Assembly: GCF_914484835.1 (NCBI RefSeq)
Contig: NZ_CAJZAR010000032.1
Span: 62,001 to 126,000, forward strand
Direction of reading: 5' to 3'
From: Paraburkholderia tropica
GTDB lineage: Bacteria > Pseudomonadota > Gammaproteobacteria > Burkholderiales > Burkholderiaceae
DNA: 64,000 nt
The notes below the pieces were generated by a model. The model worked only from the letters and a program-made list of their open reading frames with translations, was not told where the DNA came from and did not search any database. Both the position numbers and the translations under genes were made by a program. Shown one piece after another: positions 9,704 to 17,729 of the stretch; within the stretch, counting starts at the first letter, position 1, and every line of letters starts with the position of its first letter.

Positions 9704-9742
9704 TGAAAGCGGGCGGCGCGTGATGCGTCGCCCGTTTTGTTT
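9704..9742 (+). terminator. Terminator after ybiT (copy 1 of a duplicated hairpin)
   Basis: A CGGGCGGCGC / GCGTCGCCCG stem with loop GTGAT is followed by TTTTGTTTT. A closely similar sequence recurs at 10330, on the other side of the orphan gene 9765-10265. Confidence 0.88.
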
Positions 9743-9764
9743 TGGGCGCTAAAAGGAGGGTGTA

Positions 9765-10265
9765 ATGGAGTGGAACTTCCCGGCTGAAGGATTTTTTGAT
9801 CTTAATGCCCGAGATATTTTCAAGCTCGCGTGCGAACAGTATGAGGCGTTTTACAGCGAGCAGACGCCGATTAACGCTTTCTTGGTTTCGGTAACGTTGT
9901 TTCACCTGCTCGATTGGCTGGTCAAAAACGGAACGAAAGAAGGCGTGAGGAAAGGTATCACGGAGAAAGCTGAGGCTGAGCGAACTGCTGAAGAAGTGCT
10001 TCTGCTGAAGATTTACGATCTTGAGGAGTTTCGAGCCGTTATCAGTGCGGCGAACAATGCGAAGCATCACAGCTTAGATGGCAAAACAAGACCGGCCTAC
10101 GCAAAAAAGATCGTAAAGGGTTTTTTCGTTGGTGTATCTCGCGTTGGTGATTCGCTTGGTTGCGAATACTTGATTCTGAATGTGGATGGAAAGCAAATTT
10201 GGTTGCGTGATGCCTTCGGTAAAGTGCTCGCCGCATATCGTGCGTTCTTCGAGGCAGAAAAGTAA
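9765..10265 (+). CDS. Orphan hypothetical protein, AT-richer than neighbours
   Basis: A 166-residue soluble protein, start ATG preceded by GGAGGG (spacing about 5). Not assigned to a named family. Visible features are a hydrophobic helix INAFLVSVTLFHLLDWLVKNG (about 40-60) and a conserved-looking NNAKHHSL (about 98-105), then a C-terminal beta-rich part. The helix with HLxDWL followed later by AN-x-x-KH resembles, from memory, small proteins scattered in accessory DNA; this is weak inference. Codon choice is far less G/C-ending (many GAT, TTT, AAA, CTT) than in flanking genes, suggesting recent acquisition. It sits between two nearly identical terminator hairpins, so it looks like a one-gene insertion. 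A HEPN-like fold is possible but unproven. Confidence 0.85.
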   Translation: MEWNFPAEGFFDLNARDIFKLACEQYEAFYSEQTPINAFLVSVTLFHLLDWLVKNGTKEGVRKGITEKAEAERTAEEVLLLKIYDLEEFRAVISAANNAKHHSLDGKTRPAYAKKIVKGFFVGVSRVGDSLGCEYLILNVDGKQIWLRDAFGKVLAAYRAFFEAEK

Positions 10266-10329
10266 GAGCGGATATCGGTGCCGTGAAAATTGTTTTACGG
10301 CGGAAATTTCTTGCTTTTCGCGGGCAGTG

Positions 10330-10366
10330 TGAAAACGGGCAACGCGTGATGCGTAGCCCGTTTGTC
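10330..10366 (+). terminator. Terminator after the orphan gene (copy 2 of the hairpin)
   Basis: ACGGGC-AAC-GCGTGATGC-GTA-GCCCGT followed by TTTGTCTTTG. Aligned with 9704-9742, about 30 of the first 34 bases are identical, including all of CGCGTGATGCGT. It ends the orphan gene transcript and faces the convergent gene ending at 10389. Confidence 0.8.
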
Positions 10367-10388
10367 TTTGAGCACGTAAAAGTGCGGC

Positions 10389-11129
10389 TTAATTTGAATG
10401 CCGCAGATCGTCGGGAATGCGATACGTGCCGTCGCGATAGTTGAGTGTGAAGTTGCGAGGCTTGGCGGACATGCTCTTTTCCGAACAGGTTTGGCCGTTG
10501 AACTGAAGCTCGCGTTCGACGTATTTTTCGTTCACGCGCAAGGCGGCATAGCTTTGCGGGCCCACGGGGCCGAGTGCGATCGAGCGGGTCGTTTCCACCG
10601 TACTCACGCACGGGCCGTCGCGCTCCCCAGTCCAGGTGATCGCCTCCATCCGGTCCAGCACCGTATGCAGGTGCGGCCCCACGATCATGAACAGGCTGAG
10701 CGTCTCAAACCCTGACATGTCCGCTGGCATGCCGCCCGACGACTTCACTCTCACACCGAAGGCGCGCTGCGCAGACGTGAGCTGATATCGCGCCGTATCG
10801 ATTTCGACGCCGTCCAGACCATGGTCCGCCTCGTAGCGGATCGCCGCTGGCTGAAACTGATGCGCCACGATCGCCCCCGTTGCGGTATCGGCGACCAGCA
10901 CTTCGAGATCCACGCTGCCGCCGCCGTCCTTGTCCTCCGCATTGCCGAACGGCAGCGCCGCAATCGTCAGCGCCGCGTTCGCGGGCCAAACCTTGCACGT
11001 TGCCATCTTCGAATCGAATGTGCGGGCTGGATGCAACTGCCGCGCCCACGCCTGGACATGGTCCTCGCAGCCCGCATGCGCGAGCAGCGGAGCAAGGCTT
11101 CCGGCAAGACTGAGCAGGGTGCGTTTCAT
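10389..11129 (-). CDS. Exported protein of unknown function
   Basis: A 246-residue protein with a signal peptide (MKRTLLSLAGSLAPLLAHA, cleavage near residue 19). The mature part has cysteines near the start (GCEDH, ATCKVW), late in the protein (DGPCVS) and near the end (GQTCSE), which could pair in the periplasm. The pattern of alternating polar and hydrophobic residues suggests a beta-rich fold, but I recognise no family. The frame is open upstream to 11297; the ATG at 11129 is chosen because it begins the signal peptide. It is divergent from the aldehyde dehydrogenase gene at 11321. Confidence 0.75.
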   Translation of the reverse strand: MKRTLLSLAGSLAPLLAHAGCEDHVQAWARQLHPARTFDSKMATCKVWPANAALTIAALPFGNAEDKDGGGSVDLEVLVADTATGAIVAHQFQPAAIRYEADHGLDGVEIDTARYQLTSAQRAFGVRVKSSGGMPADMSGFETLSLFMIVGPHLHTVLDRMEAITWTGERDGPCVSTVETTRSIALGPVGPQSYAALRVNEKYVERELQFNGQTCSEKSMSAKPRNFTLNYRDGTYRIPDDLRHSN

Positions 11130-11320
11130 CGATTGGCGGGAAAAGTCGAGGTGAGCAGCAGTATAAGGGCGCGATAGCAGCCCCGAATCCGCCTCATACT
11201 TTACGTAATCGTCAACCACGCTAGAATGCGACGTTGCCGCTGCGTGGGCCTCGACGTCCACGCCGCTCAAGCGAGTGAACACCGCAGACACCCACAATCA
11301 CGGAGACAGGAGCACACCGC

Positions 11321-12754
11321 ATGAACAACTACGCCCAGCTCTACATCAACGGCCAATGGGTCGCACCGCACGGCAAAGGCATGATCGACGTATTCGACTC
11401 GGGTACCGAAGCCGTGATGGGCCGCATTCCCGAAGGCGTCGAAGCCGATGCCGAAGCCGCCATCGCTGCCGCGCGCGCCGCCTTCGACGGCTGGTCCGCG
11501 ACGCCCGCCGCCGAGCGCGGCGCGTATCTGCAAAAAATCGCCGACAACCTCAAGGCTCGCACTGACGAACTCGCGCAGCTGATCGCCGGCGAAGTCGGCA
11601 TGCCGCTCAAGCTCGCGCGCGCGATCCAGGTGGGTGGCCCGGTCTACAACTGGGGCGCCTACGCGAAGCTCGCGAGCGAATTCCCGTACGAGGAGCGCGT
11701 CGGCAATTCGCTGGTCGTGCGCGAGCCCGTCGGTGTGGTCGCGGCGATCACGCCGTGGAACTATCCGCTCAACCAGATCACGCTCAAGGTTGCCGCCGCG
11801 CTCGCGGCGGGCTGCACGGTCGTGCTCAAGCCGTCCGAAATCGCGCCGCTCAACGCGTTCGTGCTCGCCGAGGCGATTCACGCAGCGGGCTTGCCTGCGG
11901 GCGTGTTCAATCTCGTGACGGGTTACGGCCCGGTCGTCGGCGAATTGCTCGCGCGCCATCCGCAGGTCGATATGGTGTCGTTCACGGGTTCGACGCGCGC
12001 AGGCAAGCGCGTCTCGGAAGTCGCGTCGGCGACCGTCAAGCGCGTGGCGCTCGAACTCGGCGGCAAGTCGGCCTCGGTCCTGCTCGACGACGCCGATTTC
12101 GCGGCGGCCGTCAAAGGCACGGTCGGCGCGTGCTTCCTGAACTCGGGGCAAACCTGCTCGGCGCACACGCGCATGATCGTGCCGGAGTCGCGCTACGAAG
12201 AAGCGCGCTCGCTCGCGAAAGAGGCCGTCGAAGCCTACACGGTCGGCGATCCGCGCGACGAGACGGCGAAGCTCGGGCCGCTCGCCTCGAAGGTGCAGCA
12301 GGAGCGCGTGCAGCACTACATCGAGCGCGGCATCGCCGATGGCGCCGAACTCGTGACCGGCGGCGCGGGCCTGCCGGAAGGCGTGACGAAGGGCTTCTTC
12401 GTGAAGCCGACCGTGTTCGGCCGCGTGCCGCGCGACGCCGCCATCGCGCAGGAGGAAATCTTCGGCCCGGTGCTGACGATCCTCACCGCGAAGGACGAGG
12501 ACGATGCCGTCGCGATCGCCAACGACTCGCTCTACGGCCTCGGCGGCGCGGTCTGGGCGGGCAGCGACGAGCGCGCGATGCGCGTGGCGCGACGTATCCG
12601 CACAGGCCAGATCGACATCAACGGCGGCGCGTGGAACATGGCCGCGCCGTTCGGCGGCTACAAGCAGTCGGGCCACGGGCGCGAGAACGGCGTCTACGGT
12701 CTGGAGGAGTACCTGGAATACAAGTCGATGCAGTTCAAGGTGCCGAAAGCCTGA
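11321..12754 (+). CDS. Aldehyde dehydrogenase family protein
   Basis: A 477-residue cytosolic NAD(P)-dependent aldehyde dehydrogenase. Visible are the cofactor segment [10 protein letters not shown] (about 145-155), the [10 protein letters not shown] site, the general-base glutamate in [10 protein letters not shown] (about 247) and the catalytic cysteine in [12 protein letters not shown] (about 281), then EEIFGPVLT and the C-terminal [14 protein letters not shown]. Length is full for the family. GGAGACAGGAG lies before the ATG. The aldehyde substrate cannot be determined; it is not in an operon with a dedicated pathway. A strong terminator follows. Confidence 0.92.
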   Translation: MNNYAQLYINGQWVAPHGKGMIDVFDSGTEAVMGRIPEGVEADAEAAIAAARAAFDGWSATPAAERGAYLQKIADNLKARTDELAQLIAGEVGMPLKLARAIQVGGPVYNWGAYAKLASEFPYEERVGNSLVVREPVGVVAAITPWNYPLNQITLKVAAALAAGCTVVLKPSEIAPLNAFVLAEAIHAAGLPAGVFNLVTGYGPVVGELLARHPQVDMVSFTGSTRAGKRVSEVASATVKRVALELGGKSASVLLDDADFAAAVKGTVGACFLNSGQTCSAHTRMIVPESRYEEARSLAKEAVEAYTVGDPRDETAKLGPLASKVQQERVQHYIERGIADGAELVTGGAGLPEGVTKGFFVKPTVFGRVPRDAAIAQEEIFGPVLTILTAKDEDDAVAIANDSLYGLGGAVWAGSDERAMRVARRIRTGQIDINGGAWNMAAPFGGYKQSGHGRENGVYGLEEYLEYKSMQFKVPKA

Positions 12755-12824
12755 TCGAGCGGTGGCTAGCGGCACTTTCGCGCCTTGCAAATGTTTCGGC
12801 GTGACGTTTTGATTTGAGTCAGTG

Positions 12825-12856
12825 ATGCGGGGTTCTTTACGGAACCTCGCATTTTT
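12825..12856 (+). terminator. Terminator after the aldehyde dehydrogenase gene
   Basis: Arms ATGCGGGGTTC (12825-12835) and GGAACCTCGCAT (12841-12852) pair with a single bulge, loop TTTAC, and are followed by TTTTTC. Confidence 0.85.
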
Positions 12857-12865
12857 CATTGATTA

Positions 12866-12878
12866 ATCACAATGTGAT
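12866..12878. promoter_or_regulatory. ATCACA-A-TGTGAT palindrome, candidate operator
   Basis: A perfect 13-base odd palindrome, 57 bases before the nitronate monooxygenase start. Short GTGAT half-sites facing this way are used by several GntR- and Crp-type regulators. No regulator gene is adjacent, so the binding protein is unknown. Confidence 0.3.
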
Positions 12879-12935
12879 CTGTGGGCGGCGCGCGACCATT
12901 GTCGTTTTGTCATCGACAACGCAAAGCGGGTCACC

Positions 12936-14126
12936 ATGTTTCCTACTCATTCGTTCTCGCCGCTCGTCATCCGCGGGCGTCAACTGCTGCCGGTCGTGCA
13001 AGGCGGCATGGGCGTCGGCATTTCGGCGCACCGGCTCGCGGGCAGCGTCGCGCGCGAAGGCGCTATCGGCACCATCGCGAGCATCGACCTGCGCCATCAT
13101 CACGCCGACCTCACCGAGCTGTGCCGCGAAGACCATTCGCACGAGACGCTCGCGCGCGCAAACCTGATCGCGCTCGGCCGTGAGATCGCGGCCGCGCGGC
13201 AACTGGCCGGCGGCAAGGGCATGATCGCGGTGAACGTCATGAAGGCCGTCAGCGCCCACGCCGACTACGTGCGCATCGCCTGCGAGCAGGGCGCCGACGC
13301 CATCGTCATGGGCGCGGGCCTGCCGCTCGATCTGCCCGATATGACCGCGGGCGTCGACATCGCGCTCGTGCCCATTCTGTCGGACGCGCGCGGCGTCGCG
13401 CTGGTGCTCAAGAAGTGGGCGAAGAAGGGGCGCCTGCCCGACGCCATCGTGCTCGAACACCCGGCGCACGCGGGCGGCCATCTCGGCGTAACCGACATCG
13501 CCGACATGAACAACGAGCGCTTTGCGTTCGCGCGCATCTTCGCCGATCTCGACGCGGTCTACGCTTCGCTGGGCATCACGCGCCGCGACGTGCCGCTGAT
13601 CGTCGCGGGCGGCATCAACAGTCACGACGCCGTGCGCAAGTGGCTGGAGGCGGGCGCGAACGGCGTGCAGGTCGGCACGCCGTTCGCGGTGACCGAGGAG
13701 GGCGACGCGCATCCGAACTTCAAGCGCGTGCTGGCCGACGCCACGCCCGAGGACATCGTCGAATTCGTGAGTGTGACGGGCCTGCCCGCGCGCGCCGTGA
13801 AAACGCCGTGGCTCGATCGTTACCTGCGCAACGAATCGCGCATCCGCGCGAAAATCGGCTCGATCAAGCTGGCTTGCCCGACCGGGCTCGACTGCCTGTC
13901 GATGTGCGGCTTGCGTGACGGTATCGAAAAATTCGGCCACTTCTGTATCGATACGCGTCTCGCGGCGGCTCTGCGCGGCGACGTCGCGAACGGTCTGTTC
14001 TTCCGTGGTCGCGAGTCGCTGCCGTTCGGCAACGCGATCCGCAGCGTGCGCGATCTGCTGGAATTGCTGCTGACCGGGGCGGCGCGACCGGCTGTCGCAC
14101 CGCGTGCGGCTTTCGCGCTGAGCTGA
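12936..14126 (+). CDS. Nitronate monooxygenase family flavoprotein
   Basis: A 396-residue TIM-barrel flavoenzyme of the nitronate monooxygenase/2-nitropropane dioxygenase superfamily. The N-terminal VVQGGMGVGISAHRLAGSVA binds FMN phosphate in family members; EHPAHAGGHLG contains the catalytic histidine; VAGGINSHDAVRKWLEAGANGVQVGTPF is the second phosphate-binding loop. After the barrel, around residues 312-330, there is an unusual cysteine-rich segment, ACPTGLDCLSMCG, with a further Cys in HFCID. The enzyme oxidises alkyl nitronates in characterised homologues, but enoyl-reductase relatives share this fold. It is a stand-alone gene with its own terminator. Confidence 0.88.
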   Translation: MFPTHSFSPLVIRGRQLLPVVQGGMGVGISAHRLAGSVAREGAIGTIASIDLRHHHADLTELCREDHSHETLARANLIALGREIAAARQLAGGKGMIAVNVMKAVSAHADYVRIACEQGADAIVMGAGLPLDLPDMTAGVDIALVPILSDARGVALVLKKWAKKGRLPDAIVLEHPAHAGGHLGVTDIADMNNERFAFARIFADLDAVYASLGITRRDVPLIVAGGINSHDAVRKWLEAGANGVQVGTPFAVTEEGDAHPNFKRVLADATPEDIVEFVSVTGLPARAVKTPWLDRYLRNESRIRAKIGSIKLACPTGLDCLSMCGLRDGIEKFGHFCIDTRLAAALRGDVANGLFFRGRESLPFGNAIRSVRDLLELLLTGAARPAVAPRAAFALS

Positions 14127-14239
14127 ATTTAGGGAAGCGTGGCTTGGCGGTTTGCCGCTGGGCGCGCCCTATATCGCGCCGCTCGTGATGGGCGGCGCGC
14201 GTCGGCATGACGTTGCGGCGCTACGCGCGCCGCGTTTTG

Positions 14240-14264
14240 AACGCCGGCTGATCCGGCGTTTTTG
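14240..14264 (+). terminator. Terminator after the nitronate monooxygenase gene
   Basis: AACGCCGG - CTGAT - CCGGCGTT followed by TTT, between convergent genes ending at 14126 and 14277. Confidence 0.88.
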
Positions 14265-14276
14265 ATGCGCGTGCCG

Positions 14277-14480
14277 TCAGGCGTTCTTCTTCTGGAAGCG
14301 CATGGCGGTGCCTTCGCGCTCGATGCGCGTCCAGATGGCGCGCTTTTCCTCGTCGCTGAGGAACACCCAGTTGGAGACTTCCATCGCGGTGCGGCCGCAG
14401 CCTTTGCAGATTTCGTCGAAGAGCGTCGAGCACACGCCGATGCACGGGCTGTCGGGGAGGTCGTGAAGATTGGAAGCCAT
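14277..14480 (-). CDS. DUF1289 small Cys-rich protein
   Basis: A 67-residue protein with the DUF1289 pattern: SPCIGVCSTLFDEICKGCGRT near the N-terminus (four cysteines, C-x3-C-x8-C-x2-C) followed by a WxxLSDEEKRAIWTRI helix. The cysteines suggest metal binding, but the biochemical role of the family is unknown. A second ATG-less extension is not needed; the ATG at 14480 fits the family length. It may share the leftward transcription unit with the phospholipase gene's region only by proximity, since that gene also reads leftward but starts further right. Confidence 0.88.
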   Translation of the reverse strand: MASNLHDLPDSPCIGVCSTLFDEICKGCGRTAMEVSNWVFLSDEEKRAIWTRIEREGTAMRFQKKNA

Positions 14481-14639
14481 GGAAATATCTTGGGGCGGGA
14501 TGACCGACGCGCGGCGGCGCCGGTGCGGACCAGAAACCCCGCTATGTTAACCGATCCGGCCAGGTGAGGCCGATCGCCACGGTCGCCACAGTCGCGCCGC
14601 TCGCCCGGCGGCCCCGATCACCGGGCGCAAGGCGCCCGC

Positions 14640-15878
14640 TCAGCGCGCGATGCTGTAACCGATGCGCGCGACCCAATGCTGGCGCTGGTTGTAGTCGAGC
14701 AGATCCTCGCCGTAACCGTTGAAATAGCCGATCCACAGATAGCCGCCCCATTTGCTGCCGAGCAGGCGCGCGAGCGGATAGGTGAGCTGGGCGTCGACGC
14801 TGCCGTACCAGTGCTTCGTGCCCTTGCGCAGCGTGGTGGCGAGCTGCCAGCCGTCCGGGCTGCCGTATTTGATCAGCAGGTCCACGTAGCCGCGGTAATC
14901 GGCGATGTCCTCGTTGTCCGATTTGCTGAGGTAGTAGTACACCTTCGGCGAAACCGTCACGTGGTAGTCGTCCACGTTGCCGAACTCCCAGGTCGGGCGC
15001 ACGAACACGATGTTGATGGCGCGCGAGTCCGCGCCCGCCTGGCCGTTCGATTCGTGACCGAGGCCCACCGCGATGCCCATGCGCGCAAACCAGTCGCTTT
15101 TCCAGCCCGTATCGGGGATGTAATAGAACAGTTGCGGCATGTAGCTCGTGTCGCGGAACGGCGCGGAGGTCGCGCTCAGATCCCAGATCGAATTCTGCGT
15201 GTAAGCAAAATAAAGGTTGTCGAAGAAACCTTTCGAGCGCAGGTCGTCCGGCATGATGATCCGGTACTTGAAGCTCAGCTGGAAACGCGCGGTCGTGTCG
15301 CCGTTCTTGCCGATGCCGACGTACATCGGCTCGTAGTAGGACAGGCGCGCGAGCGTGCTGCGGCCCGTGGTGGCGAGCGAGTCGGCGGCGGGCGCGATGG
15401 CGCTGTCGGCGCCCGCGGCTTCGATGGCGGCGACCTGTGCGGGCGAGGTCGCGGCGCTTTCCGCGCGTGCCGCCTGCGCCACGGCTTGCTGGTTCGGGCC
15501 GCGATTGAGCACGACGAGCGAGGGCGAAGCGTCGAAGCCCACGGGATCGATGCGCACCGCGCCACGCGCGCTGTCGGGCCACGGCGCGCTGAAGCGGACC
15601 TTGCGGAACTGGCCGGGCTTCAGCGTGAGCTGGTCGGGCACGCCGGGCTCGCGCACGAGATCGAGCGGTGCGGGCGCGACGTCGCCGTTCGTGAGCGTCA
15701 CGCGCAGCGTCGCGGGCAGCGTGACGGTGAGGGGCTGGGTGTCGTCGGCGGTGACGAGCAGGGTGAGTTCGAGCGGCTCGGAGGCGGCGGCTTCGCGCGG
15801 CGGTTGCAGCATGGCGATGGTCGCGTGCGCGGCCGGCGCGGCGGCCAGGCAGGTGGCGGCTACCGCCAGGACTCGCAT
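14640..15878 (-). CDS. pldA: Outer-membrane phospholipase A (PldA)
   Basis: A 412-residue exported protein. The signal peptide MRVLAVAATCLAAAPAAHA is followed by a roughly 130-residue N-terminal beta-rich extension and then an OMPLA barrel. The catalytic region is visible as GLGHESNGQAGADSRAIN: the His and Ser of the family's H-x-SNG motif. LYFAYTQNSIWDL and PQLFYYIPD are other barrel landmarks. In known enzymes it hydrolyses phospholipids in the outer leaflet when the membrane is disturbed. The frame is open to 16139; the ATG at 15878 gives a good signal peptide but only a weak ribosome-binding site, so an upstream start is possible. Confidence 0.88.
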   Translation of the reverse strand: MRVLAVAATCLAAAPAAHATIAMLQPPREAAASEPLELTLLVTADDTQPLTVTLPATLRVTLTNGDVAPAPLDLVREPGVPDQLTLKPGQFRKVRFSAPWPDSARGAVRIDPVGFDASPSLVVLNRGPNQQAVAQAARAESAATSPAQVAAIEAAGADSAIAPAADSLATTGRSTLARLSYYEPMYVGIGKNGDTTARFQLSFKYRIIMPDDLRSKGFFDNLYFAYTQNSIWDLSATSAPFRDTSYMPQLFYYIPDTGWKSDWFARMGIAVGLGHESNGQAGADSRAINIVFVRPTWEFGNVDDYHVTVSPKVYYYLSKSDNEDIADYRGYVDLLIKYGSPDGWQLATTLRKGTKHWYGSVDAQLTYPLARLLGSKWGGYLWIGYFNGYGEDLLDYNQRQHWVARIGYSIAR

Positions 15879-16516
15879 CAATACCCGCCCCAGCGTCGGC
15901 GTCAGAATCGATGCGCGATGAGTCGCGCCGCGACGGTGTGTCCCGGGCCACACGGGCAAGACCCGGACCGCGCACGCGCATGCTCGCGAAGGCAGCGAAG
16001 GTAATACAAGCAACGAAACGAACGACAGAAGTCGGCGAGGGCGAAGCGCGGGAGGTTCCAGGCTCATGCGTCGGATCGTCGGTGGCGGTGGTGGTCGGAA
16101 GGCGCGCGGGACGGCGCAGGGCGCTTGAAGCCCGCGCATCGCCCGCGAACCGCGAGCCCGGTCTGCTCAGGGTTTTTACCACGCAGCCCCGCCCGGCGCG
16201 CCGGACCTGCGCGACCATGGCGCAGCTTGGGCTGCACGCGACGCGCCGCTGGCGTCGCGCGAATGTCGCACGGTCCGGTTTTTTCGGTAGACAGGGGCGC
16301 ATAAACGGCTAAAATTGCGCCCGATTTACCATCGGCGGCGCGGGCCAAAAGCTTGTTCCGTTTGCGCGACAGGCGGTCGTTCTTTTTTGGCGCCTGGCAT
16401 GTTTGATGGTAGGTTCGGTAAATTCTGGGGAGCCGCGCGAGGCGCGGTGACATGCGAGGCAAAAACGCAAAGGGCGGGCGCGAGTCGCGCCGTGACTGAG
16501 TGAATCGGAGAACGGG
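15879..16516. other. Gene-free spacer between pldA and potF
   Basis: A 638-base stretch between divergent genes. The right part (16305-16430) is locally AT-richer and holds a TAAAAT -10-like hexamer at 16310 and a dispersed inverted pair ATTTACC / GGTAAAT. Frames open here on both strands show no convincing protein and run into neighbouring genes antisense. Nothing else recognised. Confidence 0.5.
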
Positions 16517-17617
16517 ATGAAGAAACGGGTTTGGGCGCATCTGGGTGCGATCGCGTTGTGCGCGGCGCCGTGGGTGTCGTCGGTGGCGAAAGATACGCAA
16601 CTGAACGTGTACAACTGGTCCGATTACATCGCCAAGGACACGATTCCGAACTTCCAGAAGCAAACCGGCATTCAGGTCAAGTACGACAACTACGATAGCG
16701 ACGACACGCTCCAGGCCAAGCTCCTCGCGGGCAACTCGGGCTACGACATCGTTGTGCCGACCAGCAACTACGCGGGCAAGCAGATCGCCGCCGGCATTTT
16801 CTCGCCGATCGACAAGTCGAAGATCCCCAACCTCAAGTATCTCGATCCGCAGCTGATGGAACTCGTCGCCGGCGCGGATCCGGGCAACAAGTTCGCGGTG
16901 CCCTGGGCGTACGGCACGACCGGTCTCGCCTATAACGTCACCAAGGCGCAGCAGATCCTCGGCAAGAACGTGCCGCTCGACAACTGGGACATCCTCTTCA
17001 AGCCCGAGAACATCTCGAAGCTGAAGGCCTGCGGCGTCTCGGTGCTCGACGCGCCGGACCAGATGTTCGCGGCCGCGCTGCACTACATCGGCAAGGATCC
17101 GCTCTCGACGAACCCGGACGACTATCGCGCCGCGCTGGCGATGATGAAGAAGATCCGTCCGTACATCACGCAGTTCAACTCGTCGGGCTATATCAACGAC
17201 ATGGTCGGCGGCGACATCTGCTTCGCCTACGGCTGGTCGGGCGACGTCGTGATCGCCAAGCATCGCGCGATCGAGGCGAAGAAGCCGTACAAGATCGAGT
17301 ACTACATTCCGAAGGGCGGCGCGCCGATCTGGTTCGACGTGATGACCATCCCGAAGGACGCGCAGCACAAGGAAGCCGCTTACGAGTGGATCAACTACAT
17401 CGAGACGCCGCAGGTGCACGCGGCGATCACGAACACCGTGTTCTACCCGAGCGCCAATGCGGAAGCGCGCAAGTACGTGAACAAGGACATCGCCAACGAC
17501 CCGGCCGTCTATCCGCCGCCCGAGGTCCTGAAGACCCTGTTCCTGCTCAAGCCGCTGCCGCCTGAGATCCAGCGTCTGCAGACGCGCCTGTGGACCGAAT
17601 TCAAGTCGGGCCGCTGA
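16517..17617 (+). CDS. potF: Putrescine-type ABC importer, periplasmic binding protein
   Basis: A 366-residue binding protein of the PotD/PotF family. Signal peptide at about 1-25, then DTQLNVYNWSDYIAKDTIPNFQKQTGIQVKYDNYDS, the family's N-terminal signature with the conserved Trp-Ser-Asp-Tyr that lines the polyamine site. YGWSGDVVIA and YYIPKGGAPIWFDVMTIPKDA are further ligand-pocket segments. Start ATG with CGGAGAACGGG before it. It is separated from potG by a hairpin, a common arrangement for making more binding protein than membrane components. Putrescine is the most likely ligand by family; spermidine is possible. Confidence 0.92.
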   Translation: MKKRVWAHLGAIALCAAPWVSSVAKDTQLNVYNWSDYIAKDTIPNFQKQTGIQVKYDNYDSDDTLQAKLLAGNSGYDIVVPTSNYAGKQIAAGIFSPIDKSKIPNLKYLDPQLMELVAGADPGNKFAVPWAYGTTGLAYNVTKAQQILGKNVPLDNWDILFKPENISKLKACGVSVLDAPDQMFAAALHYIGKDPLSTNPDDYRAALAMMKKIRPYITQFNSSGYINDMVGGDICFAYGWSGDVVIAKHRAIEAKKPYKIEYYIPKGGAPIWFDVMTIPKDAQHKEAAYEWINYIETPQVHAAITNTVFYPSANAEARKYVNKDIANDPAVYPPPEVLKTLFLLKPLPPEIQRLQTRLWTEFKSGR

Positions 17618-17649
17618 CGCGCCGCCCAGCAGGCTGATCGTTTTACCCG

Positions 17650-17679
17650 AGCCCTCGGCACGACGCCGGGGGCTTTGTT
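17650..17679 (+). terminator. Intercistronic hairpin between potF and potG
   Basis: AGCCCTCGGC (17650-17659) pairs with GCCGGGGGCT (17665-17674), loop ACGAC, then TTTG. The short T run suggests partial termination or a stabilising hairpin that leaves potF mRNA in excess over potGHI. Confidence 0.7.
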
Positions 17680-17729
17680 CGTCAACCCCGTCCAGTAGTC
17701 AGGCAGAACCAGGCAGGGCAGAGAGAATC

